Both the position numbers and the translations under genes were made by a program. This document shows positions 8,501-18,803 of a stretch of 64,000 bases of DNA, one piece after another. This stretch comes from Cohnella abietis. Its GTDB lineage: Bacteria; Bacillota; Bacilli; Paenibacillales; Paenibacillaceae. Numbering within the stretch: the first letter of the stretch is position 1; each line of letters opens with the position of its first letter. The stretch spans positions 1,641,501 through 1,705,500 of the forward strand of contig NZ_AP019400.1 of the NCBI RefSeq assembly GCF_004295585.1, given 5' to 3'. The notes under the pieces are model-generated. The model was not told the DNA's origin, searched no databases, and saw only the letters and a program-made list of their open reading frames with translations.

Positions 8501-10720
8501 GTGGATCAATTGCATATTGAAAAAACAGGTTATCATTTTACGTTGGATGACGCAGCTGGCTCTCTAACCTCTTTCTCTAATGGGAAGAAGCAATTCATAG
8601 CTTTTAGTGGCGAGGTGCAGCCTTTATTTACAATTCGCTTCCGTGATTCTGTAGGTAATATCATTGATATACATGCTTCTGACTTCGGTTCGGTCGACAT
8701 TGTTAATGAGGTAGAGAGTGCGGCAGAACGCATATTTATCCGTTACACACAGCTTGAAACACAGCAAATTACAGCTACTGTAACGATTCATTGTCCGAAA
8801 AATAGCTCGTTAACCTACTGGAACATTGCCGTCGATCATGAAACGGATTGGCTGATTGAATGGATTGATTTTCCAAAGGTCGTGGTACCCAACGATCTTA
8901 CCGCGACAGGGGGAACAGGGAAAATCATTTGGCCGGGAAATGAAGGTGTACTTGTTGAGGATGTTAACATTCGCGAGTCGACTGGATTTAGATATATAGA
9001 GCCCAACTACCCTAGCCGAGGGGTTGCCGGCATCTATCCTGCGGCAGTACCTACACAATTCATGGCCTACTATTGTGATGAAGGCGGCTTGTATTTTGGA
9101 GCGCATGACGACCAAGGGCATGTCAAGGTTGTTGAGTATTTTCCAGATGAGAATGGGATATGCCTTCAATTTCGGTTATACCCTGGCGTTGAAGGTAACG
9201 GAAGCTGGAAGATGAGCTATGACATGGTGCTAGGTGTGTTCGAAGGAGATTGGCACAATGCGGCGGATATCTATCGAGATTGGTATCTAGCTTCTACCAA
9301 ATATAAAGCAGTACCGATAGAAGAGAATCCCAATCTACCGGAATGGTATAAAGAATCTCCCGTAATTATTGCCTACCCGGTAAGAGGTAAGCAGGATATG
9401 GACACTATGGAACCGAACAAGCTGTTTCCTTATGTTCAAGCGTTGCCTCATTTAGAGAAATTGGCAGAGTCTTTCGATAGTAAGGTTATGGCTCTGCTTA
9501 TGCACTGGGAAGGAACAGCGCCTTGGGCTCCACCCTATGTGTGGCCACCGTATGGAGGGGAAGAAGCGCTAAAGGAATTTTCCGACCGGCTGCATGATTC
9601 GGGTCATCTGCTAGGTGTTTATTGCAGTGGAATTGGCTGGACGGAACAAAGTCACTTGATTCCTGAATATAATCGCAAAGAGCAATTTGATCGGGAAAAT
9701 CTTGCGGAAATCATGTGCTCTTCTCCTACAGGCGAGCTTCCTTATTCTGATATATGTACGGGTCAACGAAGCGGGTATGACATGTGCCCCTCACAGGATT
9801 TTACGGTAGACGTGGTAGCGAAGGAAGTCAAAGATATGATTGAGGGTGGCTGCGATTATATCCAGCTGCTCGACCAGAATCATGGTGGCACCTCTTATTT
9901 CTGTTACAGTAAAACCCACGGACATCCTCCTGTTCCTGGAAAGTGGCAGACAGATGCCATGACAGGCTTGTATGATCGCTTGCAGGAGGTTGCAGATCAA
10001 GCGGGGAAAAAGGTGATTTTTGGTTGTGAATCGGCGGCAGCAGAGCCATTCATTCCGGGACTTCTTTTCAGTGATCTCCGGCTCACGATTAATTACTTTA
10101 TTGGTACTCCTATTCCGATCTATCAGTATTTGTACCACGAGTTTGTTAATAATTTCATGGGAAATCAGCACCCAACTCAGGGAATTATGGATTTCGAAAA
10201 CTCTCCAAACAACCTATTGTATCGTCTTGCTTACTCCTTTAATGCGGGAGATATGATGACGGTTAGCCTGAAGGATGATGGCGATATAACTTGGAGCTGG
10301 GGGACGGATTGGAATAAGGTAAATCCGGATCAACAAGCCGTTGCTGATTTCATCCAAAATGCGAATTCGTGGCGCAAGGGGATGGGTAAGCCGTATTTGT
10401 TAAGTGGACGCATGCTGAAGCCATATGCTGTTCAAGCGCAAACGGACGAAATTCATATGCTTGATGGGCGACTTTTGAAAGTGCCAACACTTCTTACAAG
10501 CAGGTGGACTGCCAAGGATGGCAGCGAGGTACAGTTTGTAATCAACTATGCGAAGGAAGCGCAAGCCTTCACCATCGATTTATCTTCATTTGCGGGCAGG
10601 CCAATTAAGCTGCGGGAAAGCGCCGATGCGCAAGAAGAAATAACGGTACTTGTGGGTGATGATGGAATTTTAACGCATCAGATTAGTGCACTGCAAACGA
10701 TATGGATTCGTTTAGTTTGA
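8501..10720 (+). CDS. DUF6259-type putative glycoside hydrolase
   Basis: About 739 residues without a signal peptide. The N-terminal 250 residues look like a beta-sandwich, and the middle like a TIM barrel with aromatic and acidic stretches (WEGTAPWAPPYVWPPYGG near residue 335, DYIQLLDQNHGG near 455, IFGCESAAAEPF near 505). This layout recalls DUF6259 proteins found in bacterial glycan clusters, whose activity I do not know. Candidate catalytic residues are Asp in LLDQN and Glu in GCES, by analogy with retaining barrels only. The listed start is GTG 8501, but its AAGG is too close; TTG 8510, eleven bases after GAAAGG, may be the real start. The function is glycan-related by context. Confidence 0.7.
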   Translation: MDQLHIEKTGYHFTLDDAAGSLTSFSNGKKQFIAFSGEVQPLFTIRFRDSVGNIIDIHASDFGSVDIVNEVESAAERIFIRYTQLETQQITATVTIHCPKNSSLTYWNIAVDHETDWLIEWIDFPKVVVPNDLTATGGTGKIIWPGNEGVLVEDVNIRESTGFRYIEPNYPSRGVAGIYPAAVPTQFMAYYCDEGGLYFGAHDDQGHVKVVEYFPDENGICLQFRLYPGVEGNGSWKMSYDMVLGVFEGDWHNAADIYRDWYLASTKYKAVPIEENPNLPEWYKESPVIIAYPVRGKQDMDTMEPNKLFPYVQALPHLEKLAESFDSKVMALLMHWEGTAPWAPPYVWPPYGGEEALKEFSDRLHDSGHLLGVYCSGIGWTEQSHLIPEYNRKEQFDRENLAEIMCSSPTGELPYSDICTGQRSGYDMCPSQDFTVDVVAKEVKDMIEGGCDYIQLLDQNHGGTSYFCYSKTHGHPPVPGKWQTDAMTGLYDRLQEVADQAGKKVIFGCESAAAEPFIPGLLFSDLRLTINYFIGTPIPIYQYLYHEFVNNFMGNQHPTQGIMDFENSPNNLLYRLAYSFNAGDMMTVSLKDDGDITWSWGTDWNKVNPDQQAVADFIQNANSWRKGMGKPYLLSGRMLKPYAVQAQTDEIHMLDGRLLKVPTLLTSRWTAKDGSEVQFVINYAKEAQAFTIDLSSFAGRPIKLRESADAQEEITVLVGDDGILTHQISALQTIWIRLV

Positions 10721-10798
10721 GATAAGTGGTGAATAATTTGAACAATAATATATGGAAGTTTCGAAGTGGGTTTCCGAAACAACTGGAGGAGGATTCTT

Positions 10799-12967
10799 AT
10801 GGCCAACAATAATAATGCATTTGAAGTTTCAAGCTCCTTAAATAATCATGTGGATTTTTCTTATTCATTTGGTACGCCGCATCGTTTAACGGTTGCACTG
10901 CCTGATAGCAGTAATAAAACCTTACTTGACTTAGAAGCTGATCGTTTGAAAATGTTATGGACTTATGAGGATTTGACCGCGATGCCGCTTGGGAGCTATA
11001 AGACACCGTCGGACTATTGGCATGTTATGCTCGAGCCATCCGTAGACAACAAAACATTCAAAGAGAATAAATGGTCACGAGGAGAAGGGAGTCTACCCAT
11101 TCTCGTCAATAACTTCCAAGATATCAAGGGAAAGATGAAGCTGGAAGTCGTAGGTGCTGCCGAAGCTGCGATTACTAAGATCGAGATCCTTAATACAGAC
11201 AAAGAAGAGCATACTTACCAGCTTTTTTGTGGATTAGATGGAGCAATGAGTGCTTCTAATCCTAATTGGGTTAACCGTAACGAACCTTCTGATTTAATAT
11301 TGGCAGGCTGGAGGGAACGTGCGGATCGGATTCTAGTATTCGGAGTAGGTAACTATACTTCGGAAACGAAGGCAGCGAGCTTTCGGCTAACCTGGCAATT
11401 AAAGCCCGGAGAATCTGCTGAGGCTTATGTGATTCGTCCTTATAAGGCTTATCGTGATGATTTTGAGTCTTTAAGATTAGTAAATTGGGAGCAGGAAGCG
11501 GAGAAGGCCAAACAGGTATGGAGAGACTTACTGGCCGAAGCTGTGCAGATTCACGTTCCTGAGGCTTCAATTCGAGCTTGTTTTTATGCATCGCTTGCTG
11601 ATGTATTCATCATGAGGGAGCCTGTTGCACAGGGTTATATTGCACCGACTCCGGGAACGGAAATGTACCGGGCTCCAAACCCGGCGGAGCCTTTATTGGG
11701 ATGCATTGCATTGGATCAGTTGGGAATGCACGAACAGTCAGAGCGTGGATTCAGAATGGCAGTGGCCCAGCAGGAGGATAATGGGGACTGGACGGAGCCC
11801 AAAGGCTGGATTCATCTTATTTGGGCAGCGAGCGGTTTCAAAGCTTGGACAGTGATGGAGCATTATCGTCTTACACGAGATCTGGCATTTCTGGCTGAAG
11901 TGTATCCGCGGATGGCGGCGAGCTCCCGCTGGCAGGAAGGGATGCGCGCCTCTACCAGAGTTCTCGTGGATGGGATGCGAACAACGGAATACGGTCTAAT
12001 GCCACGGGGAATGGGCGATTGCGGGCTTATGAATGATGATGATCATTATGGTGTCTTCTATTCGCATAATTTTTACAGCTTGTTTGCGGATCGGCTGACT
12101 GCTGAAGCTGCAGAGATTCTTCAGAAGCCACAGGAAGCCGCAGAATTTCGAGGTTACTATGACAGAGCCTTGGTTGATTTGAAGCAGTCTCTGGAAGCGG
12201 GTGCGATACAAGAGGACGGCTACCGCTGGATTCCGGGGGTAGCGGGGAAAACCTCGGGTAGCCGCTGGGGTGCATTAAATGTATTAACGCCTTGTGGATT
12301 ACTTGATGTAGACAATGAACTATTGCAGGGTACAATCCGTTACATGGAAGCAAGAATGAGTCCGGGTGGTATGCCGATACACACCGGTTGGATGGAAGAT
12401 GGGATGTGGATCGCTGCAACTCTCGATAATGTAGCACAATTCCATCTGGCATGTGGCAATGGAGATGCTGCAATCTCTTACTTGTATAGCTCTTTGAATC
12501 ACGGAACTCCACTAATTACCTGGTGCGAGGAACGCGGGCAGGAGCCGGGTACAACTGATTGCGCAGGGGATCGCCAGCATTTGTGGACTCCCGTTGCGGT
12601 ACTTCGCTTATTAAGAGATTGTCTTGTAATGGAAGATGAAGTCGGCTTGCACTTGGCAAGAGGCACTCATCGGGAGTGGCTGACAAGCGGGGAAGCAGTT
12701 GGAATTACCAAAGCACCGACGCACTTCGGTACCATAAGCTATGAATTAAGGTACAATGCGGAAGCGCAACAAATTACAACTGAAATCCAGTTTCCTATGG
12801 ACAGCACAGCGGAATGGGTAATTGTTCATATTCGCCTGCCTGCAGGGTATAGAATAAGCGGGATGACGGCTGCAGCCGGAATCGATGTGACGATAGAGGC
12901 AACTGAAATCCGTTGGAATAAGCCTAAGGGTAATACAACAGTAATACTGGAGATTGAGAAGCAATAA
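10799..12967 (+). CDS. Six-hairpin-type putative glycosidase, unknown specificity
   Basis: A 722-residue cytoplasmic protein. ATG 10799 is chosen because GGAGGAGGA ends five bases before it; a longer frame from GTG 10766 is possible but has no such site. The N-terminal third is beta-rich. The C-terminal part (about residues 270-640) is helical with repeated aromatic, acidic and Gly blocks: DNGDWTEPKGWIHLIWAASG, MPRGMGDCGLMNDDDHYG, PIHTGWMEDGMWIA, GDRQHLWTPVAVLRLLRD. These suggest an (alpha/alpha)6 barrel as in several inverting glycosidases. I cannot assign a GH family. Last gene of the mannoside operon, followed by a strong hairpin. Confidence 0.65.
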   Translation: MANNNNAFEVSSSLNNHVDFSYSFGTPHRLTVALPDSSNKTLLDLEADRLKMLWTYEDLTAMPLGSYKTPSDYWHVMLEPSVDNKTFKENKWSRGEGSLPILVNNFQDIKGKMKLEVVGAAEAAITKIEILNTDKEEHTYQLFCGLDGAMSASNPNWVNRNEPSDLILAGWRERADRILVFGVGNYTSETKAASFRLTWQLKPGESAEAYVIRPYKAYRDDFESLRLVNWEQEAEKAKQVWRDLLAEAVQIHVPEASIRACFYASLADVFIMREPVAQGYIAPTPGTEMYRAPNPAEPLLGCIALDQLGMHEQSERGFRMAVAQQEDNGDWTEPKGWIHLIWAASGFKAWTVMEHYRLTRDLAFLAEVYPRMAASSRWQEGMRASTRVLVDGMRTTEYGLMPRGMGDCGLMNDDDHYGVFYSHNFYSLFADRLTAEAAEILQKPQEAAEFRGYYDRALVDLKQSLEAGAIQEDGYRWIPGVAGKTSGSRWGALNVLTPCGLLDVDNELLQGTIRYMEARMSPGGMPIHTGWMEDGMWIAATLDNVAQFHLACGNGDAAISYLYSSLNHGTPLITWCEERGQEPGTTDCAGDRQHLWTPVAVLRLLRDCLVMEDEVGLHLARGTHREWLTSGEAVGITKAPTHFGTISYELRYNAEAQQITTEIQFPMDSTAEWVIVHIRLPAGYRISGMTAAAGIDVTIEATEIRWNKPKGNTTVILEIEKQ

Positions 12968-12971
12968 AAAA

Positions 12972-13006
12972 TAGATTTGGCACAATCGTTGATTGTGCCA
13001 AATCTA
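12972..13006 (+). terminator. Perfect 16-bp stem-loop after the mannoside operon
   Basis: The arm 12972-12987 is fully complementary to 12991-13006 with a three-base loop. A run of A precedes it and no T-run follows, so it would work best as a terminator for minus-strand transcription, or as a 3'-end hairpin for the operon. Confidence 0.7.
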
Positions 13007-13026
13007 ATAAGTAGAACACGGAGGAC

Positions 13027-13640
13027 TTGGGATGGGAAATCAAAATTATATTACTTAGTTGGAGCGCGAAAATAAGGGTTTTAGATATGGATCGGGGCTA
13101 GCCAATTTTGAGACCAATACACTCGATTCTGGAGAAGTGTGCGGAATACTTGAGCTCAGGCATCAGACGCAAGTGATTTCTCTTCTTATTCGAACTTGGT
13201 GCTGCAGCAATGCTAATACAGGGGAGGATTGGAATCCTACAAAAGGATTGAAATGTGAGTTGTGGGTGGAGATGAAAGTGCAGGGAATAAATCCGAATTA
13301 GCAAAGCAGCATCCCAATTGGTTTGTCTCCAGATACGGAAAGATCAAGGAATGCATATTGGATTTAGCAATCCCGGAGGTTAAGGCGCATGTGGAGGCCG
13401 AGATTATCAGGGTTATTGAACGCTAACAATTGGATAATGTGAAGGGTATTGTATTTGATGGCCCCGGAGGAAAGCTGGCTTGCAATGGAAACCATGGCAT
13501 CTTGCTATGTTTATGGGGCGGCCATTAAAGGGGACAAATTCCGGATTTCATGTCAACCAGGATATATAGAAAAGGGCGGTTCTCCGGTTATAGCCAAGAG
13601 CATAGCTCCCCATTTGACTCATTTTGGCGGCAAGTAAAGA
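13027..13640 (+). pseudogene. Decayed glycosidase remnant, GH36-like barrel piece
   Basis: No open frame longer than about 80 codons is present, yet pieces read as protein. From about 13300 a frame gives KQHPNWFV, then LDLAIPEV followed by EAEIIRVIER, a stop, and QLDNV. This order (HPxWF, LDLxxPEV, then a helix and a short strand) is that of the central barrel of GH36-type alpha-galactosidase-like enzymes. Stops and frame shifts interrupt it. The flanking stretches 13059-13300 and 13449-13637 contain short frames I do not recognise and may be other parts of the same dead gene. Confidence 0.45.
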
Positions 13641-13684
13641 ATGGGCATCCTAAGTCTTTATTACTGAAGTGAAAGGATCTCATT

Positions 13685-13710
13685 ACCACCCGTCTATTGG
13701 GTGGTTTTTT
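13685..13710 (+). terminator. Rho-independent terminator
   Basis: ACCACCC (13685-13691), a seven-base loop, GGGTGGT (13699-13705), then a run of six T ending at 13710. It closes the decayed region and insulates the next promoter. Confidence 0.85.
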
Positions 13711-13924
13711 CTGTATGCGCGGCAAGGCGTGTTGCCCCCACTGTAACATTACTATACATTATTTTTTTGGTAAAATATAATTATTAGTAATGTGTCTATT
13801 TTGCTATTTGGTATGCCTAATGAGTCTGATGGTAGTGTTTAATGGAAAATAAACTGGGTTAAACCTTTGAATTATGATTTAACAGCATTTTACTAGTTGT
13901 TTATCCTTAATAAATAATGTAATT

Positions 13925-14106
13925 AGTAATGTTAATTAATGTTATTTATATTTACAAAAAATGATTACGGTGATAGGATGAATAAATAAAATAAAGCGCT
14001 TACTTAATTTGGGAGGGAAGGTTATGCAGATCGTTTGTTGTTGAATATGCTCAAATAGACATTGTACATCCGATTTCAGAAGCCATTTAAATGCGCTTAC
14101 AGTAAG
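13925..14106 (+). promoter_or_regulatory. Promoter with LacI-like and cre-like sites before the GH50-like SLH gene
   Basis: TTTACA at 13951-13956, 17 bases, TAGGAT at 13974-13979. AGTAATGTTA lies upstream at 13925-13934 and AAGCGCTTAC downstream at 13994-14003; a second GCGCTTAC site is at 14093-14100. The AT-rich upstream part resembles the region before the gene at 44116. The rest of 13711-13924 shows no gene. Confidence 0.55.
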
Positions 14107-14137
14107 TGTTTAATAAAAAAAATGGGAGGTATTTAGG

Positions 14138-17100
14138 ATGAGGTCAAGATTTTTAATACTCGTATTAATCATTAGTCTCTTTTATTCAACGGTTGCTAAT
14201 GCGGCAGCTGATATTCATGAAAATGGTTTTAATGCAGTGAATGATAACGGGAATGGAGTAAGAATTACGTCTGGCAACTATGTTTATGTGACTCCACCAA
14301 ATGCTGGAAGTGGAAGCATACCCGATGTCGGGGAAAGTGGGCTGATTGACTTCTCGGAGGGCGCATTGACTGATGGGGATTCAACAACATTTGCATCCTG
14401 GAAGGGGAACGGAGTAGGCAGCAATCAACAGACAATCGTATTCGATTTGTTGAAGGATTACCCGCTTGATCAAATTAAAATAATCAGTAACGCTTTAGAT
14501 GAATGGTATGGGATCAAGAACATTACGATTAAATACCGCGAGGAGTCTGTAAGTAATTACTACACACTACTCTCTCAGGATTGGTATGGAACTGTACACC
14601 CGCTGCCTGCAGAGGTAGTACGTGAAAACACGCTAACAGGCACGATGTCAGACCGGATGGCAAGGTATGTAATTGTACAAGTAACACGACTGCATAACTG
14701 GCAGTTCACTCCACTTATGGATGTTGAAATCTATCAGGGAACTGGACCAGTCGGAGTAGCTCCGGCGCCAGCATTATCTGCAAGTGATTTGCTGCAGGAA
14801 ATAAGCAAGCCATCTAGGCCTCTACCCAATTTGGATCAGATCATTGCCGGCAACTATGTATATGATAATCCCCCGAATGGAGGGAATGATCCCGACAAAG
14901 GGGCGAGTGGTCTGATTGCTTTCTCGGAGGGCGCATTGACTGATGGGGATTCATCAACATTTGCATCCTGGAGGGGGAACGGAGTAGGCGGCAATCAACA
15001 GACAATCGTATTCGATTTGTTGAGGGATTACCCGCTTGATCAAATTAAAATAATCAGTAACGCTTTAGACGAATGGTATGGGATCAAGAACATCACGATT
15101 AAATACCGCGAGGAGTCTGCAAGCAATTATTACACACTACTCTCTAAGGATTGGTATGGAACTGTGCACCCGCTACCAGCAGGAGTAGAGCGCCAAAACA
15201 CGCTAACTGCGCCTATGTCAGACAGTAAAGCGCGATTTATTATTGTACAGGTCACTCGGATGCATAATTGGCAATTTGCTGCACTTATGGATGTTGAGAT
15301 CTATAAGGGTATAGGAACGGTCGGAACAGCATCGACACCTGCGCTGACTTCAAGTGAAATGCTGCAAGAAATAAACAAGTCATCCAAAGCAATGCCTAAA
15401 GAAGGACAGATTATTACTGGTAATTACGTATATGGTAATCCACCGAATGAAGGGAACGTTCCAGATAACGGGAACAGCAACCTGATTGCCTTCTCGGATG
15501 GGGTGCTGACCGATGGGGAAGCATCGACAAGCGTAACCTGGAGGGGAGACGCTGGAGGTATAAATAATACAGGAACAATTGTTGTTGATTTGCTGAAGGA
15601 TTATCCGCTGAGTCAGATAAAGGTTTTTAGTAATGCTGGGTCCCAGTGGCATGGCGTTAAACAAATAACAGTTAAGTATCGTGCGGAAGCTGTAAACACC
15701 TATGCCATAATGTACAACAATGAATGGTACGGCACTCATTTTCCTGACCAGTCCGTTAGGGAAGCTAATCAAGAGCTGACTATTAATGCATCTGATAAGC
15801 TTGCAAGATTTATAATCATAGAGGTACATAAAGCGAATCCATGGCAGTCGTTACCCCTTTCGGATATCGAATTCTATCAAGGGAATGGAGCAGTGGGAAG
15901 TCATCCCGGAGCAGCCCTTACGGGTGAAGAGCTACTAGGAGAAACTGATCGCACGACACTCTTAGTGGATAAATATGGACAATATCTTTATCAGGAATGG
16001 CCTGGTAAGGTAACCTCAGATGAGCAACTGCAAAGTGAGGCTGAGATAGAGGCAGATCAATTATCAAAGGTAGCTCTAGATCTTGTGAAATATGATCAAT
16101 ATGGCGGTATGAAAAGTGAAGGTACTTATCAGGGGACAGGCTTCTTCCAATTGAAAAAAATAAATGGCATATGGTGGTTTCTGACCCCTGAGGGTCATAA
16201 GTTTTTCTTGAAGGGCGTTGATGTAACCCAATTAGATGAAGGAGGTTATACGACTCGCTACCTCAATCACGATGGAACTCCAAGAGATGTTTTTGAGGAG
16301 CTTCCTGACCCTGTTCTTTATGCAGATGCGTACTATAATCGCAGTAATAGCTGGGGGGATGGATTGGTAAGCTTCCTTAAAGCAAATGTTATGCGTAAAT
16401 ATGGCTCGGATTATAGAATGAAAAATGCAGATATTACGAAAAAACGACTCTTAGATTGGGGCTTTAATACGTTAAGTAAGTGGTCAAGAAATGTGGATCT
16501 CCAAATGCCCTATATCGATAATTTCGGTGTTCCTGCAGATACGATTAAAATATTATGGACACAAGACCCTTTCGATCCGAACTATCAACAAATACTGGAG
16601 GATAGCTTTGCTCAAAAACTAACACAATTAAAAGACGATCCCTACCTTATCGGTTATTTCTATGATAATGAAGCGGGATGGGATAATGAAGTGGTTGCGG
16701 AAGTGCTGAGAAGGGGAGTCGAGTCACCTGCAAAAGGTGCATTTGTAGCGTTCCTATCAGAAAAATATAATGGGGATATATCATTAGTAAATCTAAACTA
16801 TGGAACAAATGTAACGAGCTTTAATCAATTGGTTAATATAGCGATTGACATTGACAGTTTTACGGCTGAGCAGAAAGACAATATCGCCTCTGATCTCTCA
16901 GGTTATATTCAACTGGCTTCCAAAAATTATTATTCCAAAGTGAATCAGGCGATTAAGAGTATTGATACTAATCATTTATTCCTTGGATCTGCAGTAATAC
17001 CTGGATGGAGGACTTCTAAAGACTGGGATTTGGGAGGGCTAGAATATATAGATGCAATTTCAGTAGATGTATATTCAGATGATGCAAGTTATTTGGAAGG

Positions 17101-18745
17101 TTACAAAGCGGTTGATAAACCCTTATTAAATTTAGAATTTTCGTTCAACTATATGGACAGAGGACTAAGTTCTATTAATGGGGCTACTAGCTCCACCAGT
17201 ATTGCGAATAGAGGGGAGAAGTATCAAGCGTTTATTGAGGCGCAAGCGATCAATCCAACGTTTGTTGGTTTTGGATGGTTTTTATACTATGATCAACCTC
17301 TCACAGGAAGACCTGATTCTCAAATCGTGGTGTCAGGAGAGAATTTCAATCATGGTTTAGTGAATCAGCAGGATCAACCCTATACGGATATGGTCAATAT
17401 CATGAGAGTAGCGAACGCCCAAATAGAAGCTGTTCACAATTCAACAGTCATTTCGAATGCGGATTTGATTGGAATAACGGTAAACAAGGGTATATTAAGT
17501 CCGGAATTCATAGTGGATGTAACGGAGTATTCAGTTGATGTTAGCAACAGCGTCACTACACTGGACGTGACAGTCACCCGATCGGATAATCAAGCCTCCG
17601 TCATTGTGAACGGTAACCCAATAAGTGCAGGAACGCCTATTAAGATGAACAATCTGAATATTGGTGCCAATACGTTATCTATCTTAGTTGTCGCTAAGGA
17701 TGGAGCGCAGAAAACGTATACTATCACCGTGAATCGAGCTGACAATCCAATTGAAAGCAAGCCTACCGAGGGCAGTGGCGGCAACTCGATTGTTCAACCG
17801 AAAGCTGGTACTATCTCCCTGTCTGCAGGGGGTGCGGGCTCTGTCAGTCTATCTGATGACATCGTCATTAATATCCCTAAAGGGGCCTCGTCCCGAGCGA
17901 TGGATATTAGCATTCAGAAGCTTACTGATCCTAAGAGCTATACTACGGATGGAATGACTCTCGTAAGCTCCGTTTACGAGGTGATCAAGAGTATAGAGGG
18001 GAGCTTTGATCAGCCAGTCAGCATTAGTTTGCTGTTCGACAAGGCGGGGAAAGAAAATAAACGTTTAGTGATTTGCTACTATGATGAGGTTGCGAAGAAA
18101 TGGATTGAGGTGGGTGGTACCGTTAATGGCAATCGAATAACGGCTACAGTTAATCACTTCACGAAATTTGCTGTATTTGCGATGGATGCTAAATCCACTG
18201 TATTACCTACCTTTACAGACACGAAGGGACACTGGGCGGAAAGAAAAATAGCTGAAGCAACTGTACTAGCATTCATTGATGGATACTCCGACAATACATT
18301 TCGTCCGAACCAAGCTGTAACGCGAGCGGAGTTTGTATCCCTATTAGTACGTGTTCTACCTATGCAGGATGAAGCTACGCTTACGTTCAAGGATGCAAAC
18401 GAGATTCCATCGTGGGCAAGAAATAATATAGCTAAGGCAGTAAAAGCAGGTATTGTGAGCGGTTATGCAGACGGTACCTTCCAATCAAATCGCACGATTT
18501 CAAGAGCTGAAATGGCAGTCATGGTCACTCGTGCATTCGGATTTAAGAGTGACGCCGCACGACTGAAGGAAACACACTTTAGTGATGAGACTGCTTTACC
18601 TTCGTGGGCTCTTTCAGCGGCTCTGACCTTGAAGGATAATGGAATCATTCAAGGCCAGAGTGGTGATCGGTTTTCACCAAGCACCGCGCTCACTCGTGCG
18701 GAAGCAGTAATCGTTTTGTTGAATGCTTATGTGCTAATTGAATAG
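14138..18745 (+). CDS. Giant secreted SLH-anchored enzyme with GH50-like barrel and triplicated N-terminal module
   Basis: 1535 residues, start ATG with GGGAGG ten bases upstream. Order: signal peptide (1-22); three copies of a 180-190-residue beta-rich module (about 45-225, 230-410, 410-590), probably carbohydrate-binding; a barrel (about 660-1095) beginning GTGFFQLKKINGIWWF as in GH50 agarase-like proteins, with candidate catalytic Glu845 in YDNE and Glu1000 in LLNLEF; a cadherin-like beta-sandwich (about 1105-1205); a domain ending in HFTKFAVF; three SLH repeats (1359-1535) for binding the cell wall. The protein would sit on the cell surface and cut a polymer. The galactan or agar-like substrate is only a guess from GH50 resemblance. 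Modules 1 and 2 are nearly identical at DNA level. Confidence 0.8.
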   Translation: MRSRFLILVLIISLFYSTVANAAADIHENGFNAVNDNGNGVRITSGNYVYVTPPNAGSGSIPDVGESGLIDFSEGALTDGDSTTFASWKGNGVGSNQQTIVFDLLKDYPLDQIKIISNALDEWYGIKNITIKYREESVSNYYTLLSQDWYGTVHPLPAEVVRENTLTGTMSDRMARYVIVQVTRLHNWQFTPLMDVEIYQGTGPVGVAPAPALSASDLLQEISKPSRPLPNLDQIIAGNYVYDNPPNGGNDPDKGASGLIAFSEGALTDGDSSTFASWRGNGVGGNQQTIVFDLLRDYPLDQIKIISNALDEWYGIKNITIKYREESASNYYTLLSKDWYGTVHPLPAGVERQNTLTAPMSDSKARFIIVQVTRMHNWQFAALMDVEIYKGIGTVGTASTPALTSSEMLQEINKSSKAMPKEGQIITGNYVYGNPPNEGNVPDNGNSNLIAFSDGVLTDGEASTSVTWRGDAGGINNTGTIVVDLLKDYPLSQIKVFSNAGSQWHGVKQITVKYRAEAVNTYAIMYNNEWYGTHFPDQSVREANQELTINASDKLARFIIIEVHKANPWQSLPLSDIEFYQGNGAVGSHPGAALTGEELLGETDRTTLLVDKYGQYLYQEWPGKVTSDEQLQSEAEIEADQLSKVALDLVKYDQYGGMKSEGTYQGTGFFQLKKINGIWWFLTPEGHKFFLKGVDVTQLDEGGYTTRYLNHDGTPRDVFEELPDPVLYADAYYNRSNSWGDGLVSFLKANVMRKYGSDYRMKNADITKKRLLDWGFNTLSKWSRNVDLQMPYIDNFGVPADTIKILWTQDPFDPNYQQILEDSFAQKLTQLKDDPYLIGYFYDNEAGWDNEVVAEVLRRGVESPAKGAFVAFLSEKYNGDISLVNLNYGTNVTSFNQLVNIAIDIDSFTAEQKDNIASDLSGYIQLASKNYYSKVNQAIKSIDTNHLFLGSAVIPGWRTSKDWDLGGLEYIDAISVDVYSDDASYLEGYKAVDKPLLNLEFSFNYMDRGLSSINGATSSTSIANRGEKYQAFIEAQAINPTFVGFGWFLYYDQPLTGRPDSQIVVSGENFNHGLVNQQDQPYTDMVNIMRVANAQIEAVHNSTVISNADLIGITVNKGILSPEFIVDVTEYSVDVSNSVTTLDVTVTRSDNQASVIVNGNPISAGTPIKMNNLNIGANTLSILVVAKDGAQKTYTITVNRADNPIESKPTEGSGGNSIVQPKAGTISLSAGGAGSVSLSDDIVINIPKGASSRAMDISIQKLTDPKSYTTDGMTLVSSVYEVIKSIEGSFDQPVSISLLFDKAGKENKRLVICYYDEVAKKWIEVGGTVNGNRITATVNHFTKFAVFAMDAKSTVLPTFTDTKGHWAERKIAEATVLAFIDGYSDNTFRPNQAVTRAEFVSLLVRVLPMQDEATLTFKDANEIPSWARNNIAKAVKAGIVSGYADGTFQSNRTISRAEMAVMVTRAFGFKSDAARLKETHFSDETALPSWALSAALTLKDNGIIQGQSGDRFSPSTALTRAEAVIVLLNAYVLIE
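14351..15890 (+). repeat. Three tandem module repeats, about 570-bp period
   Basis: The segment starting at 14351 recurs at 14921 with only scattered changes over about 230 bases, and in a more diverged form near 15490. The period of 570 bases equals 190 codons. Copies 1 and 2 are much closer to each other than to copy 3, which suggests a recent duplication of an older pair. Confidence 0.85.
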
Positions 18746-18803
18746 ACGTTACTCTACATTCATGATACGATAATAGCAATTAGCATACTCGGACGTGAAG
18801 CAC

